Shown: piece by piece, positions 34,078 to 43,576 of the stretch
Layout of the letters: every line of letters begins with the position of its first letter
Position numbering within the stretch: the first letter of the stretch is position 1
From: MED-G116 sp038107835
GTDB taxonomy: Bacteria > Pseudomonadota > Alphaproteobacteria > Puniceispirillales > Puniceispirillaceae
DNA length: 64,000 nt
Assembly (NCBI GenBank): GCA_038107835.1
Contig: JAYNHH010000003.1
Coordinates: 1 to 64,000, forward strand
Reading direction: 5' to 3'
Notes under the pieces: model-generated
Databases searched by the model: none
Seen by the model: only the letters and a program-made list of their open reading frames with translations
Told to the model about the DNA's origin: nothing
Position numbers and translations under genes: made by a program

Positions 34078-35510
34078 GCGAACTGCCCCTCTCAATCGGC
34101 ACCCTCCATTTTACCGGCATTGGCGGCATCGGCATGAGCGGCATCGCCGAAATCCTGTTTGAGATGGGATACCGGGTGCAGGGAAGCGACATGTCGGACA
34201 ATGCCAATGTGAAACGCCTGCGGGCCAAGGGCATTCCGGTGATGTGTGGCCAGAATGCAGACAATCTGGGAGATGCTTCGATTGTCGTCACCTCAACCGC
34301 AATCAGACCTGACAATCCCGAAGTGATGGCCGCACGCGAGCGCTTTCTGCCCATTGTCCATCGGGCGGAAATGCTTGGCGAATTGATGCGTCTGCGCTGG
34401 TCGGTTGCGGTTGCCGGCACGCATGGCAAGACAACGACAACCTCGCTGGTGGCAACTTTGCTTGATAGCGCCGGCATTGACCCCACCGTGGTCAATGGCG
34501 GCATCATCACCGGCTGGGGCAGCAATGCCCGGCTTGGCAAAGGCCAATGGATGGTTGTCGAAGCGGATGAGTCCGATGGTTCATTTGCCAAGCTCAACCC
34601 GACCGTAGCCGTGGTCACCAACATCGACCCGGAACATCTTGATCATCATGGCAGCTATGAGGCGCTCGAACAGGCGTTCCTGAATTTTGTCTCATCAATT
34701 CCCTTCTATGGCTTTGCCACCCTGTGCATCGACCATCCCGCTGTGCAGCGGATGATGGCTGGGATCAAAGACCGGCGGATCATTACCTATGGCTCGGCAG
34801 CAAACGCCGATGTCCGCGCGGTGAATGTGCGCTCCGAGGGTGGATCAATGGTTTTCGATGTGCAGCTGTCAGACCGGATTTGTGACAGGTTGGACAGGAT
34901 GAGCGATGTCCGCCTGCCGATGCTTGGCGACCACAATGCACAGAACTGCCTTGCGGCAATCGCCGTCGCACTGGAAATGAATGTTGCTCCTGAGCGCATC
35001 ATCGAGACCTTGGCAAAATTCGGTGGGGTTGGGCGGCGTTTTGACAAGAAAGGCGTCAGCCAGGGCGTCACCGTGATCGATGATTACGGGCATCACCCTG
35101 TCGAGATCAAGGCAGCTCTGCAGGCTGGGCGCATGCTCTGTGCCGAGAACAAGCTGGTCGCCGTCGTCCAGCCACATCGCTACAGCCGTCTCTCCGATCT
35201 GTTTGCCGATTTCTGTGCCTGTTTCAATGACGCTGACGAGGTGCTGGTTGCTGATGTCTACGCGGCCGGTGAGGAACCGATTGAGGGTGCCGACAAGCTG
35301 GGTCTGGTGAATGGCCTGCGGGACCATGGCCACAAAGGGTCTGCCGCACTGGAATCGCCTGCGCATCTGGCGGCTGAAATCGCCGCCCGTACTGAACCCG
35401 GCGATCTGGTGATGTGCCTTGGTGCCGGAGATATCACCAGTTGGGCCGCCGCCTTGCCCGAACAGCTGGACGCAATTCACGGGTCGGCAACAAGGGAGAC
35501 AAGTAAATGA
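34074..35510 (+). CDS. murC: UDP-MurNAc:L-alanine ligase
   Basis: MurC adds the first stem-peptide residue. The 478-residue protein begins with FTGIGGIGMSGIAEILFEMG for UDP-MurNAc binding. It has the ATP loop GTHGKTTTT at 115-123 (Lys119), VEADESDGSFAKLNPTVAVV, NIDPEHLDHHG and the C-terminal DDYGHHPVEI. The start lies in an ATGA overlap with murG, and the stop overlaps murB. Confidence 0.95.
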   Translation: MSELPLSIGTLHFTGIGGIGMSGIAEILFEMGYRVQGSDMSDNANVKRLRAKGIPVMCGQNADNLGDASIVVTSTAIRPDNPEVMAARERFLPIVHRAEMLGELMRLRWSVAVAGTHGKTTTTSLVATLLDSAGIDPTVVNGGIITGWGSNARLGKGQWMVVEADESDGSFAKLNPTVAVVTNIDPEHLDHHGSYEALEQAFLNFVSSIPFYGFATLCIDHPAVQRMMAGIKDRRIITYGSAANADVRAVNVRSEGGSMVFDVQLSDRICDRLDRMSDVRLPMLGDHNAQNCLAAIAVALEMNVAPERIIETLAKFGGVGRRFDKKGVSQGVTVIDDYGHHPVEIKAALQAGRMLCAENKLVAVVQPHRYSRLSDLFADFCACFNDADEVLVADVYAAGEEPIEGADKLGLVNGLRDHGHKGSAALESPAHLAAEIAARTEPGDLVMCLGAGDITSWAAALPEQLDAIHGSATRETSK

Positions 35511-36424
35511 GCCTGCTTGACCGTCTCCCCACAATACGCGGCAGCTATGCCGAACAGGCATCCATGGCCCGCCACACCTGGTTTGGCGTCGGCGGTCCAG
35601 CCGATGTCATCTTCTGCCCAGCCGATGCCAGCGATCTTGGCACCTTTCTGGCCAACTGTCCGGCAGACATACCTTTACTAGCAGTCGGCGCGGGATCGAA
35701 TCTTCTGGTTCGTGATGGCGGCGTCGCTGGTGTCGTGATCCGCCTGACCGACGGTCTGACGGCAATCAGCCATGAAGGCAGCATCGTCACCGCCCAAACC
35801 GGCGCACTTGACGCCGAGGTCGCACGCTATGCGGCGAAAGCCGGCCTTGCCGGCCTGGAATTCCTGATTGGCATTCCAGGCAGCATTGGTGGCGGCCTGC
35901 GGATGAATGCCGGTGCCTATGGAAGCGAGTTCAAGGATATCGTCATCACCGCCCATGGATTTGACCGACAAGGCAACGCCATCACCGCAACACCAACCGA
36001 TATGGGGATGGCCTACCGTCACACCGACGCCCCGGCCGACTGGATTTTTACCTCGGCCACCCTGCAGACAACGCCGCGCGATTCCAGCGAGATCAAGGCC
36101 CGAATGAAGGAGATTATTGCCAGCCGCGGCGATGCCCAGCCGCGCGGCGTACGCACAGGGGGCAGCACTTTTGCCAATCCGGAGGGCGGCAAGGCATGGC
36201 AGGAAATTGACCGAGTCGGATGCCGCGGCCTTTGCGTTGGTGGCGCACAGATATCGGAAAAGCACTGCAATTTTCTGATCAACACAGGTGATGCAACCGC
36301 ATCCGATATTGAAACGCTTGGCGAGACTGTACGCGCCCGCGTCGCCGCCAGCGGTGGCCCCGATCTGCGCTGGGAAATCCGTCGCGTCGGCCGTCCTGAT
36401 AACAGCAGGGGAGCGGCCCCATGA
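35507..36424 (+). CDS. murB: UDP-N-acetylenolpyruvoylglucosamine reductase
   Basis: MurB reduces UDP-GlcNAc-enolpyruvate to UDP-MurNAc with NADPH and FAD. The 305-residue protein shows the FAD domain LLAVGAGSNLLVRDGGVAGV, GIPGSIGGGLRMNAGAYGSE and the substrate domain RTGGSTFANPEGGKAWQEID with GAQISEKHCNFLIN. Ser in GGSTFANP corresponds to the proton donor region. It is in the dcw operon between murC and ddl, the usual alphaproteobacterial order. Confidence 0.95.
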   Translation: MSLLDRLPTIRGSYAEQASMARHTWFGVGGPADVIFCPADASDLGTFLANCPADIPLLAVGAGSNLLVRDGGVAGVVIRLTDGLTAISHEGSIVTAQTGALDAEVARYAAKAGLAGLEFLIGIPGSIGGGLRMNAGAYGSEFKDIVITAHGFDRQGNAITATPTDMGMAYRHTDAPADWIFTSATLQTTPRDSSEIKARMKEIIASRGDAQPRGVRTGGSTFANPEGGKAWQEIDRVGCRGLCVGGAQISEKHCNFLINTGDATASDIETLGETVRARVAASGGPDLRWEIRRVGRPDNSRGAAP

Positions 36425-37323
36425 CCACCGATCGCGTCGCCGTTTTAATGGGGGGGTGGACCTCGGAGGCATCAGTAAGCCGGGTGTCCGCCAGCTTCTG
36501 TGGCCAGGCGGCCCGCAATGCGGGCTGGGATGCAATCGAGGTTGAGGTTGACCGTGATCTGCCGGCAAAGCTGCGCGACATCAACCCGGGGCGTGTGTTC
36601 AACGCGCTGCATGGCCAGATTGGCGAGGATGGCAATGTGCAGGGTCTTTTGAACATCATGAACATCCCCTATACGCACAGCGGTCTATTGGCGTCAGCAA
36701 TTGCCATGGACAAAATCATGGCAAAGCGCCTGCTGGCAATGGCCGGGATCATGGTGCCCCGGGATATCCTGCTGGTCGAGGACAGTCGCGTCTATCCGCA
36801 GGACAGCTCACAGGCGCATGTGATCAAGCCACGCAATGATGGCTCCAGTGTTGGTGTGGTGATTGTCAAGGAGGGTGATGAGGCACCGCAGCGCAGCCAT
36901 TGGGACCTCGAGACGCAGCTGATCTGTGAGCCTTTCATCCCCGGCCGCGAACTGACCGTAACGGTTCTTGACGGCACTGCACTCTGTGTCACCGAAATCA
37001 AGCAGGAAAATGAATTCTATGATTTCGATGCCAAATATGCCGCAGGTGGCTCGCAGCATATTCTGCCAGCCGACATTCCCGAACCGGTGACATTGCAGGC
37101 CTGCGATTGGGCCGAACGCGCCTACCGCACGATTGGCTGCCGCGGGGTCATCCGCGCGGATTATCGTTGGGATGAGAAGAACGACCAGCTCTACATGCTG
37201 GAGATCAACACCGTTCCCGGAATGACAGCGACTTCACTCGTTCCCGAACAGGCCCGTTTCATCGGGCTGTCAGGAGAAGAGCTAATCAATCATTTGCTGG
37301 AGATGGCCCAATGCGACGACTGA
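36421..37323 (+). CDS. ddl: D-alanine--D-alanine ligase
   Basis: Ddl joins two D-alanines for MurF. The 300-residue ATP-grasp protein has RVFNALHGQIGEDGNVQGLL in the N-terminal domain, IKPRNDGSSVGVVIVKEGDE for ATP binding, ICEPFIPGRELTVTVLDG, and LEINTVPGMTATSLVPEQA with the metal ligands and omega-loop residues. It overlaps murB by four bases and ftsQ by 13. Confidence 0.94.
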   Translation: MTTDRVAVLMGGWTSEASVSRVSASFCGQAARNAGWDAIEVEVDRDLPAKLRDINPGRVFNALHGQIGEDGNVQGLLNIMNIPYTHSGLLASAIAMDKIMAKRLLAMAGIMVPRDILLVEDSRVYPQDSSQAHVIKPRNDGSSVGVVIVKEGDEAPQRSHWDLETQLICEPFIPGRELTVTVLDGTALCVTEIKQENEFYDFDAKYAAGGSQHILPADIPEPVTLQACDWAERAYRTIGCRGVIRADYRWDEKNDQLYMLEINTVPGMTATSLVPEQARFIGLSGEELINHLLEMAQCDD

Positions 37324-38129
37324 TCCCATCGATAGGCAAAGCCCGACAGATGCCAGAGGCTGCGCCGAAGCAACAGCGCCGGCTGCCCCGGATAAAGCTG
37401 TTTTTCGCTGCCATTTTCACGATCGCCACAACCATCACCGCCGGTTACGGCGTTATGGAACGTGACCAGCTGACCCGTGATCTGGTGCGTATGAGTGGTG
37501 AGATGGGTCTGAACCTGCAATATATTCAGGTCACTGGCCGCTCACATACACCAACAGAAATGCTGGTTGCGGCAACTGATATCAAGCTGGGTCAGCCACT
37601 GCTGGGCATCCCACTGGCCGAAGTACACCGCAATCTTATGCAGATCGGCTGGGTTGAGTCTGCGATTGTCGAGCGGCTGATGCCATCGACAATCAAAATC
37701 ACGATCACGGAGCGCATCCCCCTTGCCCTCCTGCAGACGCGCAATGGTCATGAGTTGATCGACCGCATCGGCACCATCATCGAGGGTGCCGATCCCACCG
37801 AATTTTCGCATTTGACTGTAGTTGCCGGCACAGATGCCGCGGCCAATGCCAGCCTTATTCTCGACGTTCTGAAAACGGAACCCGAGCTGTTTGCCGAGGT
37901 TTGGGCTGTGACCTATCAATCAGGTCGCAGATGGGATGTGCATCTGCGCAACGGCATTGATATCAAGCTTCCCGAAACCGACCCAAGCACCGCCTGGGCG
38001 CGTCTCGCCGTCGTTGACCACAAGAAAAAGATTATCGGCCGTGATCTGGCGGTGATTGATCTACGCGTTCCCGAACAGCTGATCGTCGAACCAAACATTC
38101 CGGTGCGTGGTGAGGGGCAGAACACATGA
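37311..38129 (+). CDS. ftsQ: Cell division protein FtsQ
   Basis: FtsQ is a bitopic divisome protein that recruits FtsL/FtsB and FtsWI. The 272-residue protein has a basic cytoplasmic N-terminus, a transmembrane helix at about 26-45, a POTRA domain (about 60-135, IQVTGRSHTPTEMLVAATDI) and a beta domain with VVDHKKKIIGRDLAVIDLRV near the end. The stop is part of an ATGA overlap with a 12-codon mini-ORF leading to ftsA. Confidence 0.92.
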   Translation: MRRLIPSIGKARQMPEAAPKQQRRLPRIKLFFAAIFTIATTITAGYGVMERDQLTRDLVRMSGEMGLNLQYIQVTGRSHTPTEMLVAATDIKLGQPLLGIPLAEVHRNLMQIGWVESAIVERLMPSTIKITITERIPLALLQTRNGHELIDRIGTIIEGADPTEFSHLTVVAGTDAAANASLILDVLKTEPELFAEVWAVTYQSGRRWDVHLRNGIDIKLPETDPSTAWARLAVVDHKKKIIGRDLAVIDLRVPEQLIVEPNIPVRGEGQNT

Positions 38130-38164
38130 ACATTCAGAAAAACATAACTGGGAGACCGAGATGA
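38126..38164 (+). other. 12-codon coupling mini-ORF between ftsQ and ftsA
   Basis: The reading frame MNIQKNITGRPR starts in ATGA with the ftsQ stop and ends in ATGA with the ftsA start. It could pass terminating ribosomes from ftsQ to ftsA. The sequence itself may have no function; chance cannot be excluded for so short a frame. Confidence 0.3.
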
Positions 38165-39456
38165 AGCTCCGCCGTAGCCGCGCCAACCGTCGTCCCTTCG
38201 CCGTTCTTGATATCGGTTCGTCAAAGATCTGTTGCCTGATCGCCGATTCTGACCGCCAGGGGGGGCTGCATCTGCTTGGCCAAGGAACGCACGCCTCTGC
38301 TGGCATGCGCGGTGGTGAAATCAGCGACCTTGAGGCGATCAGCGAGGTAATTGGCAAAACCGTACAGGCTGCCGAACGGGAAGCTGGCCTGTCCTTGTCC
38401 TCAGTGACGGTTGTCCTGCCGGGTGGCAAACCCACCTCGGCCATTCAGACGCAATCAATCACCCTTTCAGACAATACGGTAAACCGCCGCGACATGCGCC
38501 GCCTCATGGACAAGGGAACAAGCCGCCAGGCAAAGGGGACGCATCAAGCCATGCAGATGCAGACCCTGCAATATGGGCTGGACGAGGTGCGCGACATCTC
38601 GGACCCCCGAGGCATGCGGGGCCGGGTTCTGTCAGTCGACTACACCGTAGTTTCGGCGGCCAGAACAAGCCTTGCCAATTTTCGTGAGGCGCTGGCGCTG
38701 AACCATCTATCGGTGGACCGTTTCATCCACGCGGGTTATGCCGCCGGAATCGCCTGCCTGAGCGAGGAGGAGCGTGACCTTGGCAGCACCGTGATCGACT
38801 TTGGCGGCGGAACCACCGCAATGGCGACTTTCATGGATGGCAAGCTGATCTATGCCGACAGCATTCCACTTGGCGGGCATCATGTCACCACTGATATCGC
38901 CCGCATTCTCACAACCCCCATCGCCGATGCCGAACGGCTAAAGGCTGTTGAGGGATCAATCATGCCAATCGACACATTGGCAACCGCACCAGACCCGCTC
39001 AAACAGGCTGTGAAAATGGGCCAGTCGGACAACATCACACTGCCTGGCCTTGGCGATATGATCGAGGTCGGCGGCAAGATGATTGAGCGCAATCTGCTGA
39101 GCGCGATCATCCGTCCACGGATTGACGAAATACTTGAGATGCTGATGCGCCGCATGGAGGCTGCCAAAATGCAGCATGCCGCAGGCAGCCGTTTCATTCT
39201 GACCGGAGGTGCCAGCCAGCTTACCGGTCTCAATGATTTCTGCGCAAGCAGCCTTGGCAAAACCACAACACTTGGCCTGCCGACAGGCGTGACCGGCCTA
39301 TCAAATGACACGATTGGTGCTGGCAACGCTGCGGCGATAGGCGCGCTGATCCATGTGAACCGGCTTGATGATGATGACCCAGCCGAACGGCAGACCCGCA
39401 CCCTGCCGCACGGCCCGATTGAACGGATTGGTGCGTGGCTTCGAGACAACCTCTGA
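38161..39456 (+). CDS. ftsA: Cell division protein FtsA
   Basis: FtsA is an actin-like ATPase that tethers FtsZ to the membrane. From ATG 38161 (GGGAG 6 bases upstream) it has 431 residues. The phosphate loops are AVLDIGSSKICCLIAD and VIDFGGGTTAMATF. The FtsA-specific 1C domain lies at about 85-165. The C-terminal amphipathic membrane helix is ERIGAWLRDNL. An in-frame ATG at 38107 inside ftsQ is not supported. Confidence 0.95.
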   Translation: MKLRRSRANRRPFAVLDIGSSKICCLIADSDRQGGLHLLGQGTHASAGMRGGEISDLEAISEVIGKTVQAAEREAGLSLSSVTVVLPGGKPTSAIQTQSITLSDNTVNRRDMRRLMDKGTSRQAKGTHQAMQMQTLQYGLDEVRDISDPRGMRGRVLSVDYTVVSAARTSLANFREALALNHLSVDRFIHAGYAAGIACLSEEERDLGSTVIDFGGGTTAMATFMDGKLIYADSIPLGGHHVTTDIARILTTPIADAERLKAVEGSIMPIDTLATAPDPLKQAVKMGQSDNITLPGLGDMIEVGGKMIERNLLSAIIRPRIDEILEMLMRRMEAAKMQHAAGSRFILTGGASQLTGLNDFCASSLGKTTTLGLPTGVTGLSNDTIGAGNAAAIGALIHVNRLDDDDPAERQTRTLPHGPIERIGAWLRDNL

Positions 39457-39471
39457 ACAAGGACAACCCAG

Positions 39472-39636
39472 ATGTCATACCAGATTTTCACCGCAAGCCA
39501 TGAGGCTGGCATTTCCCAATTCAGTCACGGGACGCAGCAATGTTCCATTGCCCCGCTCCCAACAGACAGGCCGTTCCGGGCAACCACCCGCAACCTGTCA
39601 CCAAGGTCAACCCAAACAGAAGGGAGAACATCATGA
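39472..39636 (+). CDS. 54-residue mini-ORF between ftsA and ftsZ
   Basis: The frame begins MSYQIFTASHEAGISQFSHG, 16 bases after the ftsA stop, with AAGGA 9 bases before its ATG. It stays open for 54 codons and ends in an ATGA overlap with the ftsZ start at 39633. I recognise no family; it is polar, with several Thr, Ser, Arg and Gln and no membrane segment. Spacing and overlap match the style of the real dcw genes here. It may be a true small protein, a device to couple ftsA and ftsZ translation, or chance. Confidence 0.4.
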   Translation: MSYQIFTASHEAGISQFSHGTQQCSIAPLPTDRPFRATTRNLSPRSTQTEGRTS

Positions 39637-41414
39637 CCATCAACCTTAGTGTACCACAAACCATGCAGGAGCTTCGCCCACGCATCACCGTTGTCGGTGT
39701 TGGTGGAGCCGGGTGTAATGCAGTCAACAACATGATTTCAGCCGATCTGGATGGTGTTGATTTTCTTGTTGCCAACACCGACGGCCAGGCGCTGGCGCAT
39801 TCGCTGTCCAGCCGCAAGATCCAGCTTGGCAGTGCAATCACCCAGGGCCTTGGCGCTGGCTCAAAGCCGGAAATTGGCCGGGCTGCAGCTGAAGAGAGCC
39901 TTGAGGATGTAATGGCTGAACTCGCCGACTGCAACATGGTGTTCATCACCGCTGGTATGGGAGGCGGCACCGGCACGGGCGCTGCGCCAATCATCGCGCG
40001 GGCTGCCCGCGAACGTGGCATTCTGACCGTTGGCGTGATCACCAAACCCTTTGAATTTGAGGGGCAGCGTCGAATGGCACAGGCTGAGGACGGAATCGAG
40101 GAGCTGCAGGCGCATGTCGACACGCTGATCGTCATCCCCAACCAGAACCTGTTCCGCCTTGCCAATGAACGCACCACCTTTGCCGATGCCTTCCATATGG
40201 CAGATACGGTTCTGCACCAGGGTGTCTGCGGGGTTACCGATCTGATGATCAAGCCTGGCATGATCAATCTGGACTTTGCCGACATCCGCGCCGTGATGGG
40301 AGAGATGGGCAAGGCGATGATGGGAACTGGCGAATCCTCTGGCGAGAGCCGGGCCATTGATGCTGCAGAAGCGGCAATCAACAATCCATTGCTGGATGAC
40401 ACAACGATGAAGGGCGCACATGCGGTGCTGATCAATGTGACCGGCGGCATGGACATGACCCTGTTCGAGGTTGATGAGGCCGCCAACCGAATTCGCAAGG
40501 AAGTTGACCCGGATGCTGTGATTATTTTTGGATCGGCGTTTGATGAGAAGCTGGAAGGCATTATGCGGGTGTCTGTCGTGGCCACTGGTATCGACACGCA
40601 GACCGGAGTCATGGCGCGGCCGGTGCAGGCGCTGCAGAAGGCCACAGCCGCTATACCGCCGCGCACCTCGACCATCATTACCCCGCAGACCATCGCCGCA
40701 GGCAGTGACGAGCCTGTCGCGGATGCAGAGGCGAATGAGGTAGATGATGACCGCCAGATCGACATCACCGAGGCCGTAGCAGCGGCCAGTGAAACGACAA
40801 ATGTGGCGTCAAGCGCAGTGGCTGAGACCAGCAGCGACGACACGGATAAGGATTCGGTTTCTGAGCCAGAGGCCGAGATCTTGGCACCAGCAGCAGAGCC
40901 AACGGATGCCGATATGGATATCGCTGCCACCTCTGCCAATGCCACATTGCAGCCAGAACCGGCGACCGAGGCCAAGGCTGACATCATGACCAAGCCGCTG
41001 GTTGCGGACAAAGCAGATGATCTCCTGTTGCCAAAGGCACCGGCAAAACAACCCTCCTTCATCCCGCTAGCTGCTGCAAAAATGCCGGAAGAGGAGCCAG
41101 TTCCCACGACTGGTGAGGCGACCGCTTCCCGGCCAAGCCTGATCAACAAAATCTCAGGTCTTTGGAGCCAGAAGCCAGACAATGCCGCAACTGCCAAGAC
41201 CACACCGGATCTGGCGATGGAGAAGACCGGCACACCAGCAGAGAGGACCAGCTCAATTCTGGATCTGCCACGGGGCGACATGGTGCAGCACGGCAATGAC
41301 GACAGTGCAACAGCGAGCAGCAAGCCTGAATCGGCAAGCGGCACGCAGGGCACGCTCGACAATGCAGGCGATGACCTTGATATTCCTGCTTTCCTGCGCC
41401 GTCAGGCCAATTAG
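39633..41414 (+). CDS. ftsZ: Cell division GTPase FtsZ
   Basis: FtsZ polymerises into the Z ring. From ATG 39633 (AAGGGAG 7 bases upstream) it has 593 residues. The tubulin signature GGGTGTG is at 110-116. The GTPase core runs to about residue 320 and includes NTDGQAL and NLDFADIRAVMGEMGKAMMG. A long acidic linker follows, then the conserved C-terminal peptide DDLDIPAFLRRQAN (580-593) that binds FtsA. The long linker is usual in alphaproteobacteria. A terminator follows the gene. Confidence 0.97.
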   Translation: MTINLSVPQTMQELRPRITVVGVGGAGCNAVNNMISADLDGVDFLVANTDGQALAHSLSSRKIQLGSAITQGLGAGSKPEIGRAAAEESLEDVMAELADCNMVFITAGMGGGTGTGAAPIIARAARERGILTVGVITKPFEFEGQRRMAQAEDGIEELQAHVDTLIVIPNQNLFRLANERTTFADAFHMADTVLHQGVCGVTDLMIKPGMINLDFADIRAVMGEMGKAMMGTGESSGESRAIDAAEAAINNPLLDDTTMKGAHAVLINVTGGMDMTLFEVDEAANRIRKEVDPDAVIIFGSAFDEKLEGIMRVSVVATGIDTQTGVMARPVQALQKATAAIPPRTSTIITPQTIAAGSDEPVADAEANEVDDDRQIDITEAVAAASETTNVASSAVAETSSDDTDKDSVSEPEAEILAPAAEPTDADMDIAATSANATLQPEPATEAKADIMTKPLVADKADDLLLPKAPAKQPSFIPLAAAKMPEEEPVPTTGEATASRPSLINKISGLWSQKPDNAATAKTTPDLAMEKTGTPAERTSSILDLPRGDMVQHGNDDSATASSKPESASGTQGTLDNAGDDLDIPAFLRRQAN

Positions 41415-41475
41415 AGGCAGATAAACGCAAACGGATCACATTGCTACAATCCGTAACCAAATGTGATTTGCCCAG

Positions 41476-41514
41476 GACCCGGGTGCTTCATAGGATGCAT
41501 TCGGGTCTTTTTTT
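41476..41514 (+). terminator. Intrinsic terminator after ftsZ
   Basis: GACCCGGGTGC (41476-41486) pairs with GCATTCGGGTC (41497-41507), with two G-T pairs, across a 10-base loop. Seven T follow. It would end the dcw transcript before lpxC, so lpxC should have its own promoter in 41515-41637. Confidence 0.88.
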
Positions 41515-41637
41515 GACCCGCAGGGGTGAGACACCGCACAATAGGCAAAATATTGCTAATGCGTCGATCGCCTCTCGCAAATGAACATTGGTCGAAACCG
41601 GCCAAGAGCGAAACAAGAATTTAAGGGCCAGGCCTGA

Positions 41638-42576
41638 ATGTTCATCGATCAACCTTTCCAGACGACTTTGGCCGACAAGATCCAGCTTGAGGATATCGGC
41701 CTGCATTCTGGCCGGTATGTTCGTGCGGTGATCTGTCCTGCCCCGGCCAACAGCGGCATCAAATTCCGCCGGATCGATGTCGAGGAAAGCCTGCAAACAG
41801 TTCCAGCACACGCCGAATATGCAACCGAGGCGCGGCTGTGTACCCGGATCGAGAATGGTGATGGCGTCGGCCTTGAAACCGTTGAACACTTCATGGCAGC
41901 CTTTGCCGGCCTTGGTGTTGACAACGCGATTGTTGATATTGATGCCTGCGAAGCACCCATTCTGGATGGCAGCAGCAAGCCGCTGGTGGATGCGATCAAC
42001 CGGGTCGGCCTGACGGTGCAGGCTGCCCGCCGCCGCCACCTTGTTGTGACCAAACCAATCGAGGTACAGCTGGAATGCGGTGCCTGGGCGCGGATTGAGC
42101 CTGCCGATCAGCTTGAGATCGACATTGAAATCGATTTTGAGGATACGGCAATCGGCAAACAGAATTATCACTACCGTCATGGCAATGGGAAATTCGAGGC
42201 AGAACTCGCAAGTGCGCGGACTTTCTGTCAAATGCGCGATGTCGAATTCATGCAGAATGCAGGACTTGCACTTGGTGGCTCCCTGAACAATGCCGTTGTT
42301 GTCGAAAATGGGGCAGTACTGAATGAGGGCGGGCTTCGGATGGACAATGAATTTGTTCGCCACAAAGCACTTGATTGTCTTGGTGACCTGTATCTGCTGG
42401 GCATGCAGATCAGAGGCAAGCTGACATCGTTCCGCCCCGGACACGCACTGAGCACCAAACTGGTGCAGACACTGTGGAGTGACCCCATGGCCTATCAGAT
42501 CATCGAAGATGGTGTGCCGATGGCAAGTTCCGACGGCTATGCACTGCCTGAAGTGGCCGCCGCCGCTGCCGTCTAG
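41638..42576 (+). CDS. lpxC: UDP-3-O-acyl-GlcNAc deacetylase
   Basis: LpxC is the committed zinc deacetylase of lipid A synthesis. The 312-residue protein has VEHFMAAFAGLGVDNAIVDI with the zinc ligand His84, and HKALDCLGDLYLLG with His242 and Asp246, matching the known His-His-Asp site. DACEAPILDGSSK is also typical. It follows ftsZ as in many proteobacteria but after a strong terminator. Confidence 0.96.
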   Translation: MFIDQPFQTTLADKIQLEDIGLHSGRYVRAVICPAPANSGIKFRRIDVEESLQTVPAHAEYATEARLCTRIENGDGVGLETVEHFMAAFAGLGVDNAIVDIDACEAPILDGSSKPLVDAINRVGLTVQAARRRHLVVTKPIEVQLECGAWARIEPADQLEIDIEIDFEDTAIGKQNYHYRHGNGKFEAELASARTFCQMRDVEFMQNAGLALGGSLNNAVVVENGAVLNEGGLRMDNEFVRHKALDCLGDLYLLGMQIRGKLTSFRPGHALSTKLVQTLWSDPMAYQIIEDGVPMASSDGYALPEVAAAAAV

Positions 42577-42758
42577 CCACTCGCCCCCACCCAATTCGCC
42601 TCTATTGACCTGGCGTCGTCGCCCCGTCCACCTAAAATCAGAAAGCAGCCCCTTTTCACCGGCCCGCTGACCGGCTATTGTTGGCCCGTTCGCGGGACCC
42701 GCCGCGCATGGGCCGGCACCTGCCTGCTGAACATGAATGCCAGTGATGGAGCTTCAAT

Positions 42759-43574
42759 TTGGCCTATTCGATTCCCAAACGCCTGCTTGTGGCAACGCTG
42801 GTCCTTCTGGCGGGTTGTGCTTCCGACGAAGTTGTGGAGCAGGTCGAACGTCCGGTTGACGAACTCTACAACGAGGCACTGGCCAGCGCGCTCGCTGGCG
42901 ACACCAAGGCAGCGGCACCGCAATTCGAGGAGGTCGAGCGCCAGCACCCCTATTCAAGCCTTGCTGTGCAGGCACAGATCATGGCGGCATGGGCCTTTTA
43001 CCAGGAAAATGACTATCCACGGGCCGTAGCGGCATTGCAGCGCTTCATTGAGCTTAATCCAGCCGACAAGCGCGTGGAATATGCCTATTACCTGATCGCG
43101 CTCAGCTATTATGAACAGATTGTCGATGTCGAGCGCGATGCCGAAATGACCCGGCTGGCGCTGACTGCCTTTGAAGAGCTGCAGCGCCGCTTTCCTTCTG
43201 GTGCCTATGGCCGCGATGCCCTGTTGAAGATTGATCTTGCGCGTTCGCATCTGGCTGGCAAGGAAATGGCCGTTGGCCGCTATTACCTGCAGAGCGGGCA
43301 TTACGGTGCCGCATTGCGGCGTTTTGAAACGGTCATCGAAGACTATCAGACGACAAATCAGGTGCCGGAGGCGCTGTTCCGCATGACCGAAGCCTATCTG
43401 GCACTGGGCCTTGTCGATGAGGCAGGGCGTGTTGGCTCGGTGGCGAGTTACAACTTCCCGGACTCAATCTGGACCGAGCGTCTTGCCGAGATAGAAGCAA
43501 ATCCCGAACGCGAGCTGCCAAAAGGCATTTTTACACGGTCCATGGAAACCCTGACAAGCCTCTTTGAAAATTAG
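42759..43574 (+). CDS. bamD: Outer membrane assembly lipoprotein BamD
   Basis: BamD is the essential lipoprotein partner of BamA in outer-membrane protein assembly. The 271-residue protein has a lipobox LLAGC with Cys20, then about five TPR units (NEALASALAGDTKAAAPQFE; YPRAVAALQRFIELNPADKR). The start is TTG 42759 with a TGGAG upstream; it is needed to keep the signal peptide. recN follows after 2 bases. Confidence 0.93.
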   Translation: MAYSIPKRLLVATLVLLAGCASDEVVEQVERPVDELYNEALASALAGDTKAAAPQFEEVERQHPYSSLAVQAQIMAAWAFYQENDYPRAVAALQRFIELNPADKRVEYAYYLIALSYYEQIVDVERDAEMTRLALTAFEELQRRFPSGAYGRDALLKIDLARSHLAGKEMAVGRYYLQSGHYGAALRRFETVIEDYQTTNQVPEALFRMTEAYLALGLVDEAGRVGSVASYNFPDSIWTERLAEIEANPERELPKGIFTRSMETLTSLFEN

Positions 43575-43576
43575 CG

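Noticed and set aside
39521..41362. 613-codon open frame on the minus strand opposite ftsZ
   Set aside because: It is a mirror of the ftsZ coding strand with Ser/Val-rich low-complexity sequence and no family resemblance.
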